DNA from: Rhizobiales bacterium 63-22
GTDB taxonomy: Bacteria; Pseudomonadota; Alphaproteobacteria; Rhizobiales; Rhizobiaceae
Reading direction: 5' to 3'
NCBI GenBank assembly: GCA_001898995.1
Contig: MKVZ01000012.1
Location: 1-61,956 of the forward strand
DNA: 61,956 nt
Below the pieces are notes generated by a model that made no database searches, was not told the origin of the DNA, and was given only the letters and a program-made list of their open reading frames with translations. This document shows positions 17,341 through 27,138 of this stretch, piece after piece. How positions within the stretch are numbered: the stretch's first letter is position 1; the number at the start of each line of letters is the position of its first letter. The translations under genes were made by a program, and so were the position numbers.

Positions 17341-18390
17341 ATGACGATCGACAAGGTCGACAACAAGGGCAAATACAAGGACGCGCGGCCGACGATGCGG
17401 TCGATCGCCGAGATGGCGAAGGTCAACGTCTCCACCGTGTCGCGCGTGCTACGCCAGCGGCCGGCGGAGACGGATAGCGAGGCCGCCCAGCATATAAGGC
17501 GGCTGGCGGAGGAACTGGGCTACCGCCCCGACGCATGGGCGGCGAGCCTGCGCAGCCGCCGCACCAACGCGCTGGGCGTGGTGGTCACCCGGCTGACCGA
17601 CGTGGTCATGGCCTCGGTCTACGAATCGATCGAGGAATATGCGCAGGCGCGCGGCTATCTCGCCATCGGCGGCTCGTCGCGCGACGATCCCGAGGAGCAA
17701 AGGCGCAGGATCGAGCATTATCTCGACCGCCGGGTGGACGGGCTCCTGATCGGCGACGCCCATCTCCACGCGCCCTTCCTCGACGAGCTTAGCGCTCGCG
17801 AGGTGCCCTTCATCCTGTTCAACCGCTCCTCGGGCGACCATCCGTCGGTGACGTGGGACGACGAATTGGGCGGCGCGATCGTGGCGCGGCATTTCATGGA
17901 TCTCGGCCATGAGCACATCGCCATCGTCAACGGGCCTCCGCATGCGAGCTCCGGCACGGTGCGCGCGCGGGGCTTCGTCGACGCGCTGGCCAAGGAAGGG
18001 ATCGTCCTGCCGCCGGAAATGATCATCAACGCCGGCTTCGACGCCGCGGCCGGCCGCCGCGCCGCCAAGGAATTGCTGGCGATGCGCCCGCATCCGACCG
18101 CGATCTTCGCCGTCAACGACTATTCCGCCATCGGCGTCATGGGCGTCATCCGCGACGCGGGACTCGAGGTCGGCAAGGACATAGCGGTGGTCGGCTACAA
18201 CGATATCACCATCGCCAACGACCTCGTGGTGCCGCTTTCGAGCGTGCGGGTGCCCATCGACGTGATGGGCCGCACGGCGGTGGAGATGATCGTCGCGCGC
18301 ATGAACGGCGAGCCCGTCGGCTCGCGAAGGCTCACTCCTTACCTTGTCGTGCGCGACTCGTCCCGAAACCGCCCCGACAGGACGTCCTGA
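17341..18390 (+). CDS. LacI-family transcriptional regulator
   Basis: 349 residues. The helix-turn-helix RSIAEMAKVNVSTVSRVL lies near residues 20-38, later than usual because of an extra N-terminal segment of about 15 residues; the hinge helix region is YRPDAWAASLRSRR. A sugar-binding-type effector domain follows. GGGAGAGGG precedes the ATG. It is divergent from the transporter operon and is its likely repressor, via the palindrome at 17037-17066. Confidence 0.94.
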   Translation: MTIDKVDNKGKYKDARPTMRSIAEMAKVNVSTVSRVLRQRPAETDSEAAQHIRRLAEELGYRPDAWAASLRSRRTNALGVVVTRLTDVVMASVYESIEEYAQARGYLAIGGSSRDDPEEQRRRIEHYLDRRVDGLLIGDAHLHAPFLDELSAREVPFILFNRSSGDHPSVTWDDELGGAIVARHFMDLGHEHIAIVNGPPHASSGTVRARGFVDALAKEGIVLPPEMIINAGFDAAAGRRAAKELLAMRPHPTAIFAVNDYSAIGVMGVIRDAGLEVGKDIAVVGYNDITIANDLVVPLSSVRVPIDVMGRTAVEMIVARMNGEPVGSRRLTPYLVVRDSSRNRPDRTS

Positions 18391-18395
18391 GGGCC

Positions 18396-18473
18396 ATGGA
18401 TCACATCGGCGCCGACGACGGCGCCGACGACATCTTCATCCTGAACAATCCGGATTATCGACGAGGCTGCTGA
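18396..18473 (+). CDS. possible 25-codon leader ORF before asparaginase
   Basis: A short frame, rich in Asp and Gly in its first half, whose TGA stop is immediately followed by the asparaginase ATG. GAGGG lies just before its start. Stop-start abutment would allow translational coupling. There is no homology that I can recognise, and it may be chance. Confidence 0.25.
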   Translation: MDHIGADDGADDIFILNNPDYRRGC

Positions 18474-19451
18474 ATGCGCAAAATCTGCCTGATCACGACC
18501 GGAGGCACCATCGCTTCCCGGAAAGAGCCTGACAGCGGTCATGTGACCGCCAATCTCGACGGCGCGGAATTGCGCCGCATGCTGCCGCAGGCGCTGGAGG
18601 GCGTCGAGGTCACGGTCGACGAGTTCTGCAAGGTCGGCAGCTACGCCATGGACCTGCCGCTCAGCTTCGCGCTCGCCCGGCATATCGCGCAGCGGCTGGA
18701 CGAGGGCTTCGACGGCGTCGTGGTCACCCACGGCACGGACACGATGGAGGAAAGCGTGTTCATGGCCGACCTCGTCGTGCCGTCGGACAAGCCGGTGGTG
18801 TTCACCGGCGCGCAGCACGCCGCCGACGAGCCGAGCCCCGACGGGCCGCAGAACCTGATGGATTCGCTGCGCCTCGCCGCCTCCGATGCCGCCCGCGGCC
18901 TCGGCGCGGTGATCTGCTTCGACCACGAGTTCCACGCGGCGCGGGACGTCACCAAGTCGCACACATCCCGCACCGACACGTTTCTTTCGGCGGAGCACGG
19001 CAAGCTCGGCGACGTCGACGGCGAGCGGATCGTCGTTCACCGCAAGCCGGTGCTGCGGCGGACCTATCCGGTCGATCGGGTCGCCGCGGACATCGAACTG
19101 GTCAAGCTCACCATCGGGGCCACCGACCGCTATATCCGCTTCGCCGCCGAAACCGGCGCCAAGGCGGTGGTGCTCGAGGGTTTCGGGCGCGGCAACGCCA
19201 CCCCGGCCGTCACCTCCGCCGCCTCCGACATCGTGGAGATGGGCGTTCCCGTCATCATGACCAGCCGCTGCCAGCGCGGCCGCGTCAAGCCGATCTACGG
19301 CAATGGCGGCGGCAAGACATTAGCGGAGAGAGGCATTGTTTTCGCAGGTGATCTCAGTGGTCCAAAGGCGCGTGTCTTGTTATCAGTTCTATTGGGATTG
19401 GAGCTTACCTGTGACCAGATACGTGTCGAGATGGAGTATCTAGGTGGGTGA
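18474..19451 (+). CDS. asparaginase, type I (AnsA-like)
   Basis: 325 residues; hydrolyses L-asparagine (or a related amide) to aspartate and ammonia. Both catalytic threonine motifs are present: TTGGTIAS at 8-15 and THGTDTMEES at 85-94. A conserved TGAQ follows (VVFTGAQHAA). There is no signal peptide, so it is cytoplasmic. It starts 83 bp after lacI. Its neighbourhood with an imidase-like hydrolase suggests an amide-containing substrate, but the true substrate may differ from asparagine. Confidence 0.92.
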   Translation: MRKICLITTGGTIASRKEPDSGHVTANLDGAELRRMLPQALEGVEVTVDEFCKVGSYAMDLPLSFALARHIAQRLDEGFDGVVVTHGTDTMEESVFMADLVVPSDKPVVFTGAQHAADEPSPDGPQNLMDSLRLAASDAARGLGAVICFDHEFHAARDVTKSHTSRTDTFLSAEHGKLGDVDGERIVVHRKPVLRRTYPVDRVAADIELVKLTIGATDRYIRFAAETGAKAVVLEGFGRGNATPAVTSAASDIVEMGVPVIMTSRCQRGRVKPIYGNGGGKTLAERGIVFAGDLSGPKARVLLSVLLGLELTCDQIRVEMEYLGG

Positions 19452-19577
19452 TTACAGCGATTCATGATTACGACAGCGCGGGCAGAATAAATAACCCCGA
19501 TAGTCGATCACATTTACTGAAAATAGACCGGGAGCACTCAAGAAGTTTTTATCGTTTCTGTATCGCGATTATCATTA

Positions 19578-20173
19578 GCGCTTGTGGACAAAGGGTATGC
19601 ATAGTTTGACAGCAGCGATTGCGACGAAGCCGAGGTAGGATTGCCTGGTCTTGTCGTAACGGGTGGCGATCCGCCGCCAGTTCTTGAGCTTGTTGAAGAG
19701 GCGCTCGATCTGGTTTCGCCATTTGTATTTGGCTTTGTCGTGCGCGATCGGCTCCCTCCTATTGCTTTTTGAAGGGATGACGGCCTCGACCTCGGCGCTG
19801 GCGATCTCGTCGCGAATGGCCTCGGCATCGTAGCCCTTGTCGGCGAGAAAAACCTCGATCCGATCGGTGATCATCCGGAACAAAGGTGCAAAGCCTCGTG
19901 TGTCGTGCGTTTGCCCAGGCGTCAGGATGAAGCCGAGCGGACGGCCTTTGGCGTCGCATCGGGCATGGAGCTTGGTGGTGAAGCCGCCGCGCGTGAGGTT
20001 GAGCGTCGGTTGTCCTGGGCGGGACGACATCCTCGCCCTCGCTCTGCTGGCAGAAGCGGGCCGATCACCGCTCATTCATCGTCCGCCAAACCAATCCGTT
20101 CGCCCAAGACTACTCCCAAATGAAAGCCTTGATTCAAAATCAGATTCCCAAGTCAAGCTTTGTCCACGTGCGC
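19578..20173 (-). mobile_element. IS5-family (IS427-like) insertion sequence, internally deleted
   Basis: Terminal inverted repeats GCGCTTGTGGACAAAG (19578-19593) and its complement at 20158-20173 match at 14 of 16 positions and are flanked by TA on both sides, a likely target duplication. The minus-strand transposase is broken. Its N-terminal part (ADDE, then TGA, then AVIGPLLP) has TGA where family members have tryptophan. The middle is deleted, and the C-terminal DDE part remains (GGFTTKLHARCD; YKWRNQIERLFNKLKNWRR), ending VHKR with the stop codon formed across the IS end. The element is 596 bp against roughly 850 bp for a full one. A near-identical end occurs at 60768-61008. Confidence 0.88.
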
Positions 20174-20176
20174 TAA

Positions 20177-21253
20177 TCAAGCGCTGGAAATCCCGCCAAA
20201 AAGCGTTGGTATGTCGAGGGGCCTGAACCCGTAATGTTTGATCCAGCGCACATCAGCATCAAAGAAAGCCCGGAGATCCGGCATGCCGTATTTTAGCATA
20301 GCGATCCGGTCGATGCCCATGCCCCAGGCGAAACCTTGATAGACGTCTGGGTCCAGGCCGCAATTGCGCAGGACGTTCGGATGCACCATCCCGCATCCCA
20401 AGATTTCCATCCACTTTTTGCCTTCGCCGATGCGAAGTTCTCCGCCCTCCATGGAGCAGAGAATGTCGGCCTCAAGAGATGGCTCTGTAAAAGGAAAGAA
20501 GGATGGCCGAAACCTCATCTTGAGTTCGTCGATCTCAAAGAAGGCTCTGAGAAAGCCGTCGAGCACCCATTTCAGATGCCCCATATGAGATGACTTGTCG
20601 ATGACGAGCCCTTCGACCTGGTGGAACATCGGGGTATGGGTCCGGTCGGAATCGTTTCGATAGGTCCGCCCCGGTATGATGACGCGGATTGGAGGCGCGA
20701 CCGATTTCATCGTCCGGATCTGCACCGGAGATGTGTGGGTTCGAAGGACTTTTCGTTCGCCGTTCTCGTCCGTAGGCAAGAAAAAGGTGTCGTGCATTTC
20801 TCGCGCCGGATGGCCGGTGGAAAAATTCAGGGCAGTGAAGTTGTAATAGTCACTCTCGATGTCCGGCCCCTCTGCCACCGAAAACCCCATGTCCGCGAAG
20901 ATGGCCGTTATTTCGTCGATGACCTGCGAAATGGGGTGAATCCTTCCCGTCTCCACCGGTGTTGCCCTCACAGGCAATGTGACGTCCAGCGTCTCGCGCG
21001 CAAGTCTCTCCGTCTGCGCGGCAACAACAAGCTGGCGCTTCCGTCCGACCAGTGCGGTCTGCACCGCGTCGCGGAGCGAATTGATCTCGGAGCCACGGAA
21101 GCGACGTTCCTCGATCGAAAGCTGGCCGAGCTTCTTCAGCAGGTTCGTGACAATACCCTGTTTTCCCAAAGCTTCGAGCCGGATACTCTCCAAGCTTGCT
21201 TCGTCGTCTGCCTGTGAGATGCGGCGAAGATAAGAATCCAAAAGTTCCTTCAT
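20177..21253 (-). CDS. pheS: phenylalanyl-tRNA synthetase alpha subunit paralogue (orphan PheS)
   Basis: 358 residues, full length. It keeps the N-terminal coiled-coil arm (about 1-90), class II motif 2 (GRTYRND ... [11 protein letters not shown], 196-215), the phenylalanine-pocket block FPFTEPS (253-259), [12 protein letters not shown] (285-296) and motif 3 [10 protein letters not shown] (311-320). The pocket alanine in GFAWGMG is kept. It normally pairs with PheT to charge tRNA-Phe, but no pheT is nearby. It is the last gene of an amino-acid oxidase/transport operon, 3 bp after the preceding gene, and ends 3 bp from an IS remnant. A resistance copy with altered selectivity is my inference; an acquired spare synthetase is the alternative. 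Confidence 0.95.
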   Translation of the reverse strand: MKELLDSYLRRISQADDEASLESIRLEALGKQGIVTNLLKKLGQLSIEERRFRGSEINSLRDAVQTALVGRKRQLVVAAQTERLARETLDVTLPVRATPVETGRIHPISQVIDEITAIFADMGFSVAEGPDIESDYYNFTALNFSTGHPAREMHDTFFLPTDENGERKVLRTHTSPVQIRTMKSVAPPIRVIIPGRTYRNDSDRTHTPMFHQVEGLVIDKSSHMGHLKWVLDGFLRAFFEIDELKMRFRPSFFPFTEPSLEADILCSMEGGELRIGEGKKWMEILGCGMVHPNVLRNCGLDPDVYQGFAWGMGIDRIAMLKYGMPDLRAFFDADVRWIKHYGFRPLDIPTLFGGISSA

Positions 21254-21256
21254 CGA

Positions 21257-22729
21257 CTATCTCATCACCGCGTTCTTCGATGCGGTGCTCTGCGGAACGG
21301 AGGCTAGTTCTTGTAGCGTTATTGGCTTGACAGGCATTCGAAGCCTGAAATAGCCGACCTCTTCGACCGGGACGTTGCGCTCTTCGGCAATCAGCTCGAT
21401 GACCGAGGGTCCGCACATACGGCCCTGGCATGGCCCCATACCGGTGCGCAGATATGCCTTGAGCTGGTTCGGACCGAGAACGGCCAGTTTCTGAATGGTC
21501 TCGCGAACCTGTCCGGCGGTGACTTCCTCGCAGCGGCATATGATCGTCGAGGGATCGGTCGGACACATCAAGCGCGATGCGGGTCGATAGAGCGCTTCGA
21601 TAAATTTCCGGCCGGCGCCAAGACGCTTTGCCTCTTTTACCAGCGAGTCCAGCATTGCGGACGCCGTGCGGGCATCGACTTTATCGAGTGCCTGGGCCGC
21701 CGCCACCGCGGCTATCCGACCACTGACGGCCGCGCTTGTCGCACCGGCTATACCGCCGGCATCGCCAGCAATAGCGATGCCGGGCACCGAAGACTGGAAC
21801 AGATCGTCGATGACAGGGACCCAGGCATGCATACCCTCATCCCATCGATGAGCGCAACCCAGTGCATTCGACATGTTGATGGCTGGAATGACCCCCTGAT
21901 GCAGAAGGACATGGTCGCATTCGAGCACCTGTTCTTTGGCACCGGCCAGGAACGAGATCCGCTCCACCTTGTCTGTTCCACCGATGCGCAGGTTGCTGAC
22001 CGAATTCACGATCGGTAGCGAAAACTTACCTTTGACCCAGAGTTTGAGCCCATACAGGCTGTAGGACGAGAACAAGAATTCGGGAAGATGTGGCAATGCG
22101 CTGCGGGCATTTCCCTTCGCCGTCGTATCGAGGACGCCGACAATGTTCGCGCCTGCCCTCTTGAGCTGGTCTGCCAACAGTAACAGCAAGGGACCACTCC
22201 CTGCCAGGACCGTTCGACCCGCAGGCACCAAGCCAGATGTCTTCAGCATGATCTGAGCAGCGCCGGCCGTCATTACTCCCGGAAGCGTCCAGCCAGGCAC
22301 CGGAAACGGACGCTCCAGTGCGCCGGTCGCAAGGAGTAGCCGGCGGGCGTGGATCAGACGCGTCTTGCCGCCTTTCGACATGCCAATGTCGAAGGTTGCA
22401 GGCTTGGCGACAGCCCCTGCATCATCCCTCGTCTGTTCCGCCGACCAGACGGTCGTCTGCGGGGTATAGTCGCAGTTCGATGCCTGCAGGGCCCGAGCGA
22501 GTTCGGTCCCCTGCCAATATGCCTTTCCGAGAATGTCCTTTTTCGCGACCGGACTGTTGGTAATGCCGCGGTAGATCTGGCCGCCCGGCGCCGGGTTCTC
22601 GTCGGCGACGACAACCTTCAGACCAAGCTTGGCGGCCTTAGCTGCTCCGGCGAGACCTGCCGGTCCCGCACCGACGATCACGAGATCATACTCGTCGGAG
22701 AGCGCGTCCAGTTGATCCAGCTTATTCAT
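21257..22729 (-). CDS. FAD-dependent opine/amino-acid dehydrogenase subunit, HcnB/OoxA-like
   Basis: 490 residues from ATG 22729 (MNKLDQLDALSDEYD). The dinucleotide site IVGAGPAGLAGA lies near 18-29. The C-terminal part holds a BFD-like cysteine set (IICRCEE ... GPCQGRMCG) expected to bind [2Fe-2S]. This is the large subunit of the three-part oxidases that include octopine/nopaline oxidase, hydroxyproline dehydrogenase and HCN synthase. It overlaps the small ferredoxin-like subunit by 8 bp. Confidence 0.88.
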   Translation of the reverse strand: MNKLDQLDALSDEYDLVIVGAGPAGLAGAAKAAKLGLKVVVADENPAPGGQIYRGITNSPVAKKDILGKAYWQGTELARALQASNCDYTPQTTVWSAEQTRDDAGAVAKPATFDIGMSKGGKTRLIHARRLLLATGALERPFPVPGWTLPGVMTAGAAQIMLKTSGLVPAGRTVLAGSGPLLLLLADQLKRAGANIVGVLDTTAKGNARSALPHLPEFLFSSYSLYGLKLWVKGKFSLPIVNSVSNLRIGGTDKVERISFLAGAKEQVLECDHVLLHQGVIPAINMSNALGCAHRWDEGMHAWVPVIDDLFQSSVPGIAIAGDAGGIAGATSAAVSGRIAAVAAAQALDKVDARTASAMLDSLVKEAKRLGAGRKFIEALYRPASRLMCPTDPSTIICRCEEVTAGQVRETIQKLAVLGPNQLKAYLRTGMGPCQGRMCGPSVIELIAEERNVPVEEVGYFRLRMPVKPITLQELASVPQSTASKNAVMR

Positions 22730-23069
22730 AAGAATTCTCCAGAGCATCGATCGAACGGGGCCCGTGCTGCGTCTCGATCACCATTCCATCCATCACCGGG
22801 GTAAGGCAGCCTTGCTTGTTTCCAATTCCGTCGATGACCACGAGACATTCGAAACACACACCCATCATGCAATACGGACCCCGAGCAGCATTCGAGATCG
22901 GTGTTTCGCGCTGCCTGATGATACCGTTGGCGAGAAGCGCGGCTGCGACGGTGTCGCCACGCCGTGCGGTCAAGGGACGCCCGTCGAAGGTAAATTTCAC
23001 AGGGGTACCGGCGCGTACGGCGCCTTCCTTCTTCACGATAGCGGAACGGTCACGAATTGGTGTGAACAT
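22722..23069 (-). CDS. [2Fe-2S] ferredoxin-like subunit of the amino-acid dehydrogenase, HcnA/OoxC-like
   Basis: 115 residues from ATG 23069, preceded by AGAGG; the frame opens 9 codons earlier without support. Cysteines in CMMGVCFECL, plus a later GCLTP cysteine, form the plant-ferredoxin-type cluster site. It passes electrons between the FAD subunits. It overlaps the upstream FAD oxidase gene by 20 bp and the downstream one by 8 bp, so the three are expressed together. Confidence 0.87.
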   Translation of the reverse strand: MFTPIRDRSAIVKKEGAVRAGTPVKFTFDGRPLTARRGDTVAAALLANGIIRQRETPISNAARGPYCMMGVCFECLVVIDGIGNKQGCLTPVMDGMVIETQHGPRSIDALENSYE

Positions 23070-24183
23070 GGAACCTCTTTGGAGTGAATGCAGCAAGGAG
23101 TTCGGGAAGGCGGCCCGATCGCGCCAGAACAGACGCCAAGGTCATCGCGTGAACCCCGGCGAGCGTGACCCCGGAATGACAGCTTGTCACGAAGGCCGGC
23201 GGACCAGACAGCGTCTGGTCGTAGATCGGAAAGCCGTCCGGGCTCATGACCCGAAGTGCAGACCAGGTCCGAACCACATTCAAATGTGCCAGGCGCGGAA
23301 ACATCTGGATCGCCCTGTCTGCCATGACAGACAGCACGCCCGTCCCCGTGATATTTTCAAAGCCTGCCTCTTCCTTGCTGTCACCGATCAGAACACCGCC
23401 CTCGTTGGTTTGACGGATCGTCACCATTGGATTGTGCAGGAACGGGGCGGTTTTTTCCGTGACGATGAGCTGTCCACGGCTGGGCTTCACCGGTGCTTCG
23501 AGACCAAGCATCGGCGCCAGCCTGACATTGCCGAGCCCCGCGGCAAGGATGAGCTTGCCGGTCCGGATTTCGCCCCATTGGCCCTTGACGCGGAAGCCGT
23601 CGATCTCCCGCGTGATGGTGTCCACCGTGTGGGCGGTTCGATACTCACCACCCTTCTGGTTGAGATAACTATGCAACGCCCTCATGAGCAGCAGCGGATT
23701 GGCATGACCGTCGAGCGGACTGTAGACCGCGCCGACAACCTTCGGCCCGATCGCCGGCAAGCGTCGCTTGACTTCGTTGTGGTCGAGGATTTCGTAAGGG
23801 AAATGCGGCGTGTCGGGTTGGTTGTGAAATGCGACCAGCTTGCTGAGTCGTGCGTCGACTTCTTTTTGCGACAGACAGAGCGTGAAGCCGCCGGGCTGGG
23901 TATGGCCGACATCGATGCCCGTCTCGTCGAGCAGCACCTTTGAAAGCTGGTGCCAGTCCTTGGCCGATTTCTGGGTCCAGGCGGAATAGGCCGGCAATGT
24001 AAGACCCTTGGACTGAACCCAGACAAGAGCGAAATTCCCGCGTGACGCCCTGAAGGCCACATCGCCCTCGTCCAGAAGCGCTACGCGCTCACCGGCACGC
24101 GCAAGACCGAAGGCAAGCGACGCACCGACGATACCCCCGCCGATAACGACCGTATCCGGCTCATTTAGCTTGTACTTTGTCAC
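23050..24183 (-). CDS. FAD-dependent amino-acid oxidase subunit (DAO family), HcnC/OoxB-like
   Basis: 377 residues from a GTG start. The FAD motif VVIGGGIVGASLAFGLA (12-28) and the C-terminal WSALRVMSPDGFPIYD and SCHSGVTLAG blocks are typical of the glycine/D-amino acid oxidase (DadA, sarcosine oxidase beta) group. It is expected to take electrons from a secondary or alpha amine and hand them to the [2Fe-2S] subunit. It comes after an amidase gene (116 bp gap) in the same operon. Confidence 0.88.
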   Translation of the reverse strand: MTKYKLNEPDTVVIGGGIVGASLAFGLARAGERVALLDEGDVAFRASRGNFALVWVQSKGLTLPAYSAWTQKSAKDWHQLSKVLLDETGIDVGHTQPGGFTLCLSQKEVDARLSKLVAFHNQPDTPHFPYEILDHNEVKRRLPAIGPKVVGAVYSPLDGHANPLLLMRALHSYLNQKGGEYRTAHTVDTITREIDGFRVKGQWGEIRTGKLILAAGLGNVRLAPMLGLEAPVKPSRGQLIVTEKTAPFLHNPMVTIRQTNEGGVLIGDSKEEAGFENITGTGVLSVMADRAIQMFPRLAHLNVVRTWSALRVMSPDGFPIYDQTLSGPPAFVTSCHSGVTLAGVHAMTLASVLARSGRLPELLAAFTPKRFHVHTNS

Positions 24184-24299
24184 AATGTTCTATCCGCCTG
24201 CTGCTGTCCGATCGCTAACGAGGATCAGATCTGAGAATGGTCTAGCGACCGGAAAACATGTGAACAATGCGCTCCTGTGTATCGGTCTATGCATTCGAC

Positions 24300-25664
24300 T
24301 TATAGCCTGTCAGATGCCAAGATATGCTCGACAGACTGCGCCACCGCGAGCAGATCGGCGTCCCTGTCATGCGCGCCAACCAGCATCAGTCCGACCGGCG
24401 CATCGCCGGGGCGATGGATGGGAAGCGTGATAGCCGGGCGATCGAGGAAATTCGCCAGATTGCAGTTTCGCAGGATAAGGGAACTCACAGCCTCGAAGGC
24501 GGCAGGCGTCTGTACGTCCGCAATCGGTGGCGCGTCGACGGGACAGGTCGGCATCAATATCGCGTCGAAGGGCCGGGTCGTCTCACGGGCACTTTTCTGG
24601 ATATCTTTCCTGGCGCGCAGGGCTTCGATATAATCGGAAGCCCTGACGTCCCTCCCCTTGAGGAGACGTGCAAGAAAGATGGGATCCAGAAGATCGGGGC
24701 TCTCTTCGACAAGGCGCTTATGAATGGAATAGGCTTCCGGCGGCGAGATTCCGCCACCGCCGGTGACTGCACGTATACGTGCGATCTCCGGCATGGCAAA
24801 GTCGATGATCGGAATACCAGCTTGCGAAAGAGTCCTCAAGGCGGAGACAAACGCTTCGGACACCGCGGGGGAAAGGCGTTCCAGAGGCTCGCCTGTAACG
24901 ACACCCAGCCTGAGCGGCGCTCTTGCCGGACCGGCGTCGAGATCAAGCCGGGCCGCCCCCGACAGGGCCTTGTCCAATGCCGTGCAGCACAAGACCGAAC
25001 GTCCCATGGGACCTGCCGTGTCCAGGCTGTAGGACCGCGGGAACACGCCTTTCAGCGATACACGACCGGCGGTGGGCTTGAAGCCGGTCAGCCCGCAAAG
25101 CGCTGCGGGCGCCCGGATCGATCCGCCCGTATCCGATGCCAAGGCCGCGGCTGCCATTCCATCGGAGACCGAAACTGCCGATCCCGACGAGGACCCTCCT
25201 GCAATTCTTTGTGTTGCCCGATCCCAGGGGTTGAGCGGCGTACCAAAATGCCTGTTGAGACCGATGCCTGAAAAGGCAAACTCGGACATCGTGGTGCGGC
25301 CGATCAGGATGGCGCCAGCCCTGCGGAGGGCTGTGACTGCGGCCGCATCGGCAGCCGCAGCCGGCTCGTCCTCCCTCGCGATGGAACCGGCACGCGTGAT
25401 TTCCCCGGCGATATCAAAGACATCCTTCACGGAAATCGGGATACCGCAGAGTACCGCGTCACTGTCGCGCCAGAGCTGGAACTTGTCGATGTGGTCGGCG
25501 GTCGCCCGCGCCCGACTTTTCCAGACGGTGATGAAGGTGCGCGATCCTTCGCCAACGGGATCTTCTATACGCTCCAGCGCTTCTTCCACAAGCTTTCGAC
25601 TGGTAACGGCGCCTGCGCGCAGGTCGCGTGCCAGATCAAGGATAGGTTTCACAATATACCTCAT
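24300..25664 (-). CDS. amidase signature-family hydrolase
   Basis: 454 residues. The catalytic Lys-Ser-Ser set lies in GIPISVKDVFD, GGSSSGSAVSVSDG and DTGGSIR. It hydrolyses a C-N amide bond; relatives include GatA-like amidases and allophanate hydrolases. The absence of gatB and gatC rules against tRNA amidation. Position between the ABC ATPase and the oxidase subunits suggests release of an amino group or removal of an N-acyl group from the imported compound. Confidence 0.9.
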   Translation of the reverse strand: MRYIVKPILDLARDLRAGAVTSRKLVEEALERIEDPVGEGSRTFITVWKSRARATADHIDKFQLWRDSDAVLCGIPISVKDVFDIAGEITRAGSIAREDEPAAAADAAAVTALRRAGAILIGRTTMSEFAFSGIGLNRHFGTPLNPWDRATQRIAGGSSSGSAVSVSDGMAAAALASDTGGSIRAPAALCGLTGFKPTAGRVSLKGVFPRSYSLDTAGPMGRSVLCCTALDKALSGAARLDLDAGPARAPLRLGVVTGEPLERLSPAVSEAFVSALRTLSQAGIPIIDFAMPEIARIRAVTGGGGISPPEAYSIHKRLVEESPDLLDPIFLARLLKGRDVRASDYIEALRARKDIQKSARETTRPFDAILMPTCPVDAPPIADVQTPAAFEAVSSLILRNCNLANFLDRPAITLPIHRPGDAPVGLMLVGAHDRDADLLAVAQSVEHILASDRL

Positions 25665-25721
25665 GCCTCTGGCGCCCTGGATAGGGAGGCGACCTCCGGA
25701 TTCCGAAACCTTGTCGTGTTG

Positions 25722-26471
25722 CTAATGAAGGATCTGGGACAAGAACAGTTTCGAGCGTTCGTGCGTCGGATGGGCAAAGAAGGCCTCAGGCTTGCCTTGC
25801 TCGATGATTTCGCCCCTGTCCATGAAGATCACGCGGTCGGCGACCTGGCGCGCGAACCCCATCTCATGGGTCACACAGATCATGGTCATACCGTCCTTGG
25901 CAAGGGACGTCATCGTATCGAGGACCTCCTTCACCATTTCCGGATCGAGAGCCGAAGTCGGCTCATCGAAAAGCATGACCTTCGGGTTCATGCACAGGCT
26001 TCGGGCGATCGCCACCCGCTGCTGCTGGCCACCCGAAAGCTGGCGGGGATATTTATGCGCCTGCTCGGGTATACGAACGCGTCTCAAATACTCCATCGCA
26101 GTTTCTTCGGCCTCGCGGCGGGAAACCTTTCGCACCCATTTCGGAGCCAGCATGCAGTTTTGCAGGACAGTCAGATGCGGGAACAAATTGAAGTGCTGGA
26201 AGACCATTCCCACTTCCCGGCGCACATGGTCAATGTGCGCCATCTTTTCGGTCAATTCGACGCCGTTGACCAGGAGAGCGCCTTGTTGGTGGGCCTCAAG
26301 TCTGTTGACGCAGCGGATCAACGTCGATTTTCCGGAGCCCGATGGACCACAGATAACGATCTTCTCGCCTTGCGAGACCTGCAGGTTGATACTCTTCAGC
26401 ACCTGGAAGGCGCCGTACCACTTGGAGACGTCATTAAACGATACTGCAACATGAGGCTCGCTGGATTGCAT
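25722..26471 (-). CDS. polar amino-acid ABC transporter ATP-binding protein (GlnQ/EhuA type)
   Basis: 249 residues. Walker [10 protein letters not shown] near residue 38-46, signature [15 protein letters not shown] and Walker [17 protein letters not shown] with the GlnQ-type ending [18 protein letters not shown]. It energises the two permeases upstream (4 bp gap). An amino acid, opine or ectoine-like compound is the expected cargo. Confidence 0.95.
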   Translation of the reverse strand: MQSSEPHVAVSFNDVSKWYGAFQVLKSINLQVSQGEKIVICGPSGSGKSTLIRCVNRLEAHQQGALLVNGVELTEKMAHIDHVRREVGMVFQHFNLFPHLTVLQNCMLAPKWVRKVSRREAEETAMEYLRRVRIPEQAHKYPRQLSGGQQQRVAIARSLCMNPKVMLFDEPTSALDPEMVKEVLDTMTSLAKDGMTMICVTHEMGFARQVADRVIFMDRGEIIEQGKPEAFFAHPTHERSKLFLSQILH

Positions 26472-26475
26472 GGAT

Positions 26476-27138
26476 TCAACCTCCTTTCGCGGACAGATGA
26501 AGGCGCCGCTCGATCACTTTCACGATTGCGCTGCAGCACACGGCCAGCGCCAAGAAAATCGCACCGACAACTGCCATCGGCTCCGTATAGCGAAACGTAT
26601 CAGAGGCGATCTCGAGCGCGATCGAAAGCATTTCGGGAACCGCGATGATGGCGAGGTAAGGCGTTGCCTTGAGAAGCGACACAAAGTAATTGCCCATCGG
26701 CGCCGCGACATTACGGAACATCTGAGGCAGCACGATGAACCAGATCATGTGAAACCTCGACAGGCCGAGTGCTCTGGCCGCCTCGAACTGGCCGGCAGGA
26801 ATAGCGTCGATGCCGCCTTTGAAGACCTCGGCAAGATAGCCGCTGTAATAGAGGCTGAGCGCGATGACGCCGACGACCGATCCCGGCAGTGTAATTCCAT
26901 ATTCGGGAAGCACGAAGAACATGAAATAGATTTGCACCAGAAGCGGCGTCGATCTGAGAAAGTCGATGAAGAAGCGCATCACATAGCTGGCAAGCCTGTT
27001 CGACCGGCGGGTAATCTCCCAAAACAAGCCGAGACAGGTGGAGCCGAGACACCCTGCGACGGTCACTATCACGGTCGTCCCAAAGACGTTCAGTATCCGC
27101 GGCAGAATGGATATGGCGAAGCTTACGTCAAAACTCAT
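26476..27138 (-). CDS. amino-acid ABC transporter permease 2 (HisM/GlnP/EhuD type)
   Basis: 220 residues from ATG 27138, chosen because GGAGG lies about 9 bp before it; the open frame runs on upstream through the preceding permease gene. It overlaps that gene by 11 bp. The segment [32 protein letters not shown] is the EAA-type loop (split here for reading: [18 protein letters not shown], then FIVLPQ) that docks on the ATPase. Confidence 0.92.
   Translation of the reverse strand: MSFDVSFAISILPRILNVFGTTVIVTVAGCLGSTCLGLFWEITRRSNRLASYVMRFFIDFLRSTPLLVQIYFMFFVLPEYGITLPGSVVGVIALSLYYSGYLAEVFKGGIDAIPAGQFEAARALGLSRFHMIWFIVLPQMFRNVAAPMGNYFVSLLKATPYLAIIAVPEMLSIALEIASDTFRYTEPMAVVGAIFLALAVCCSAIVKVIERRLHLSAKGG

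Noticed and set aside
21257..24183. Hydrogen cyanide synthase hcnABC
   Set aside because: The subunit plan is shared with opine and hydroxyproline dehydrogenases, and the amidase and amino-acid transporter context favours amino-acid or opine catabolism over glycine cyanogenesis.
24300..25664. Glu-tRNA(Gln) amidotransferase subunit A, tempting because pheS is in the same operon
   Set aside because: No gatB or gatC, and the gene sits between transporter and oxidase genes; the generic amidase family explains it.
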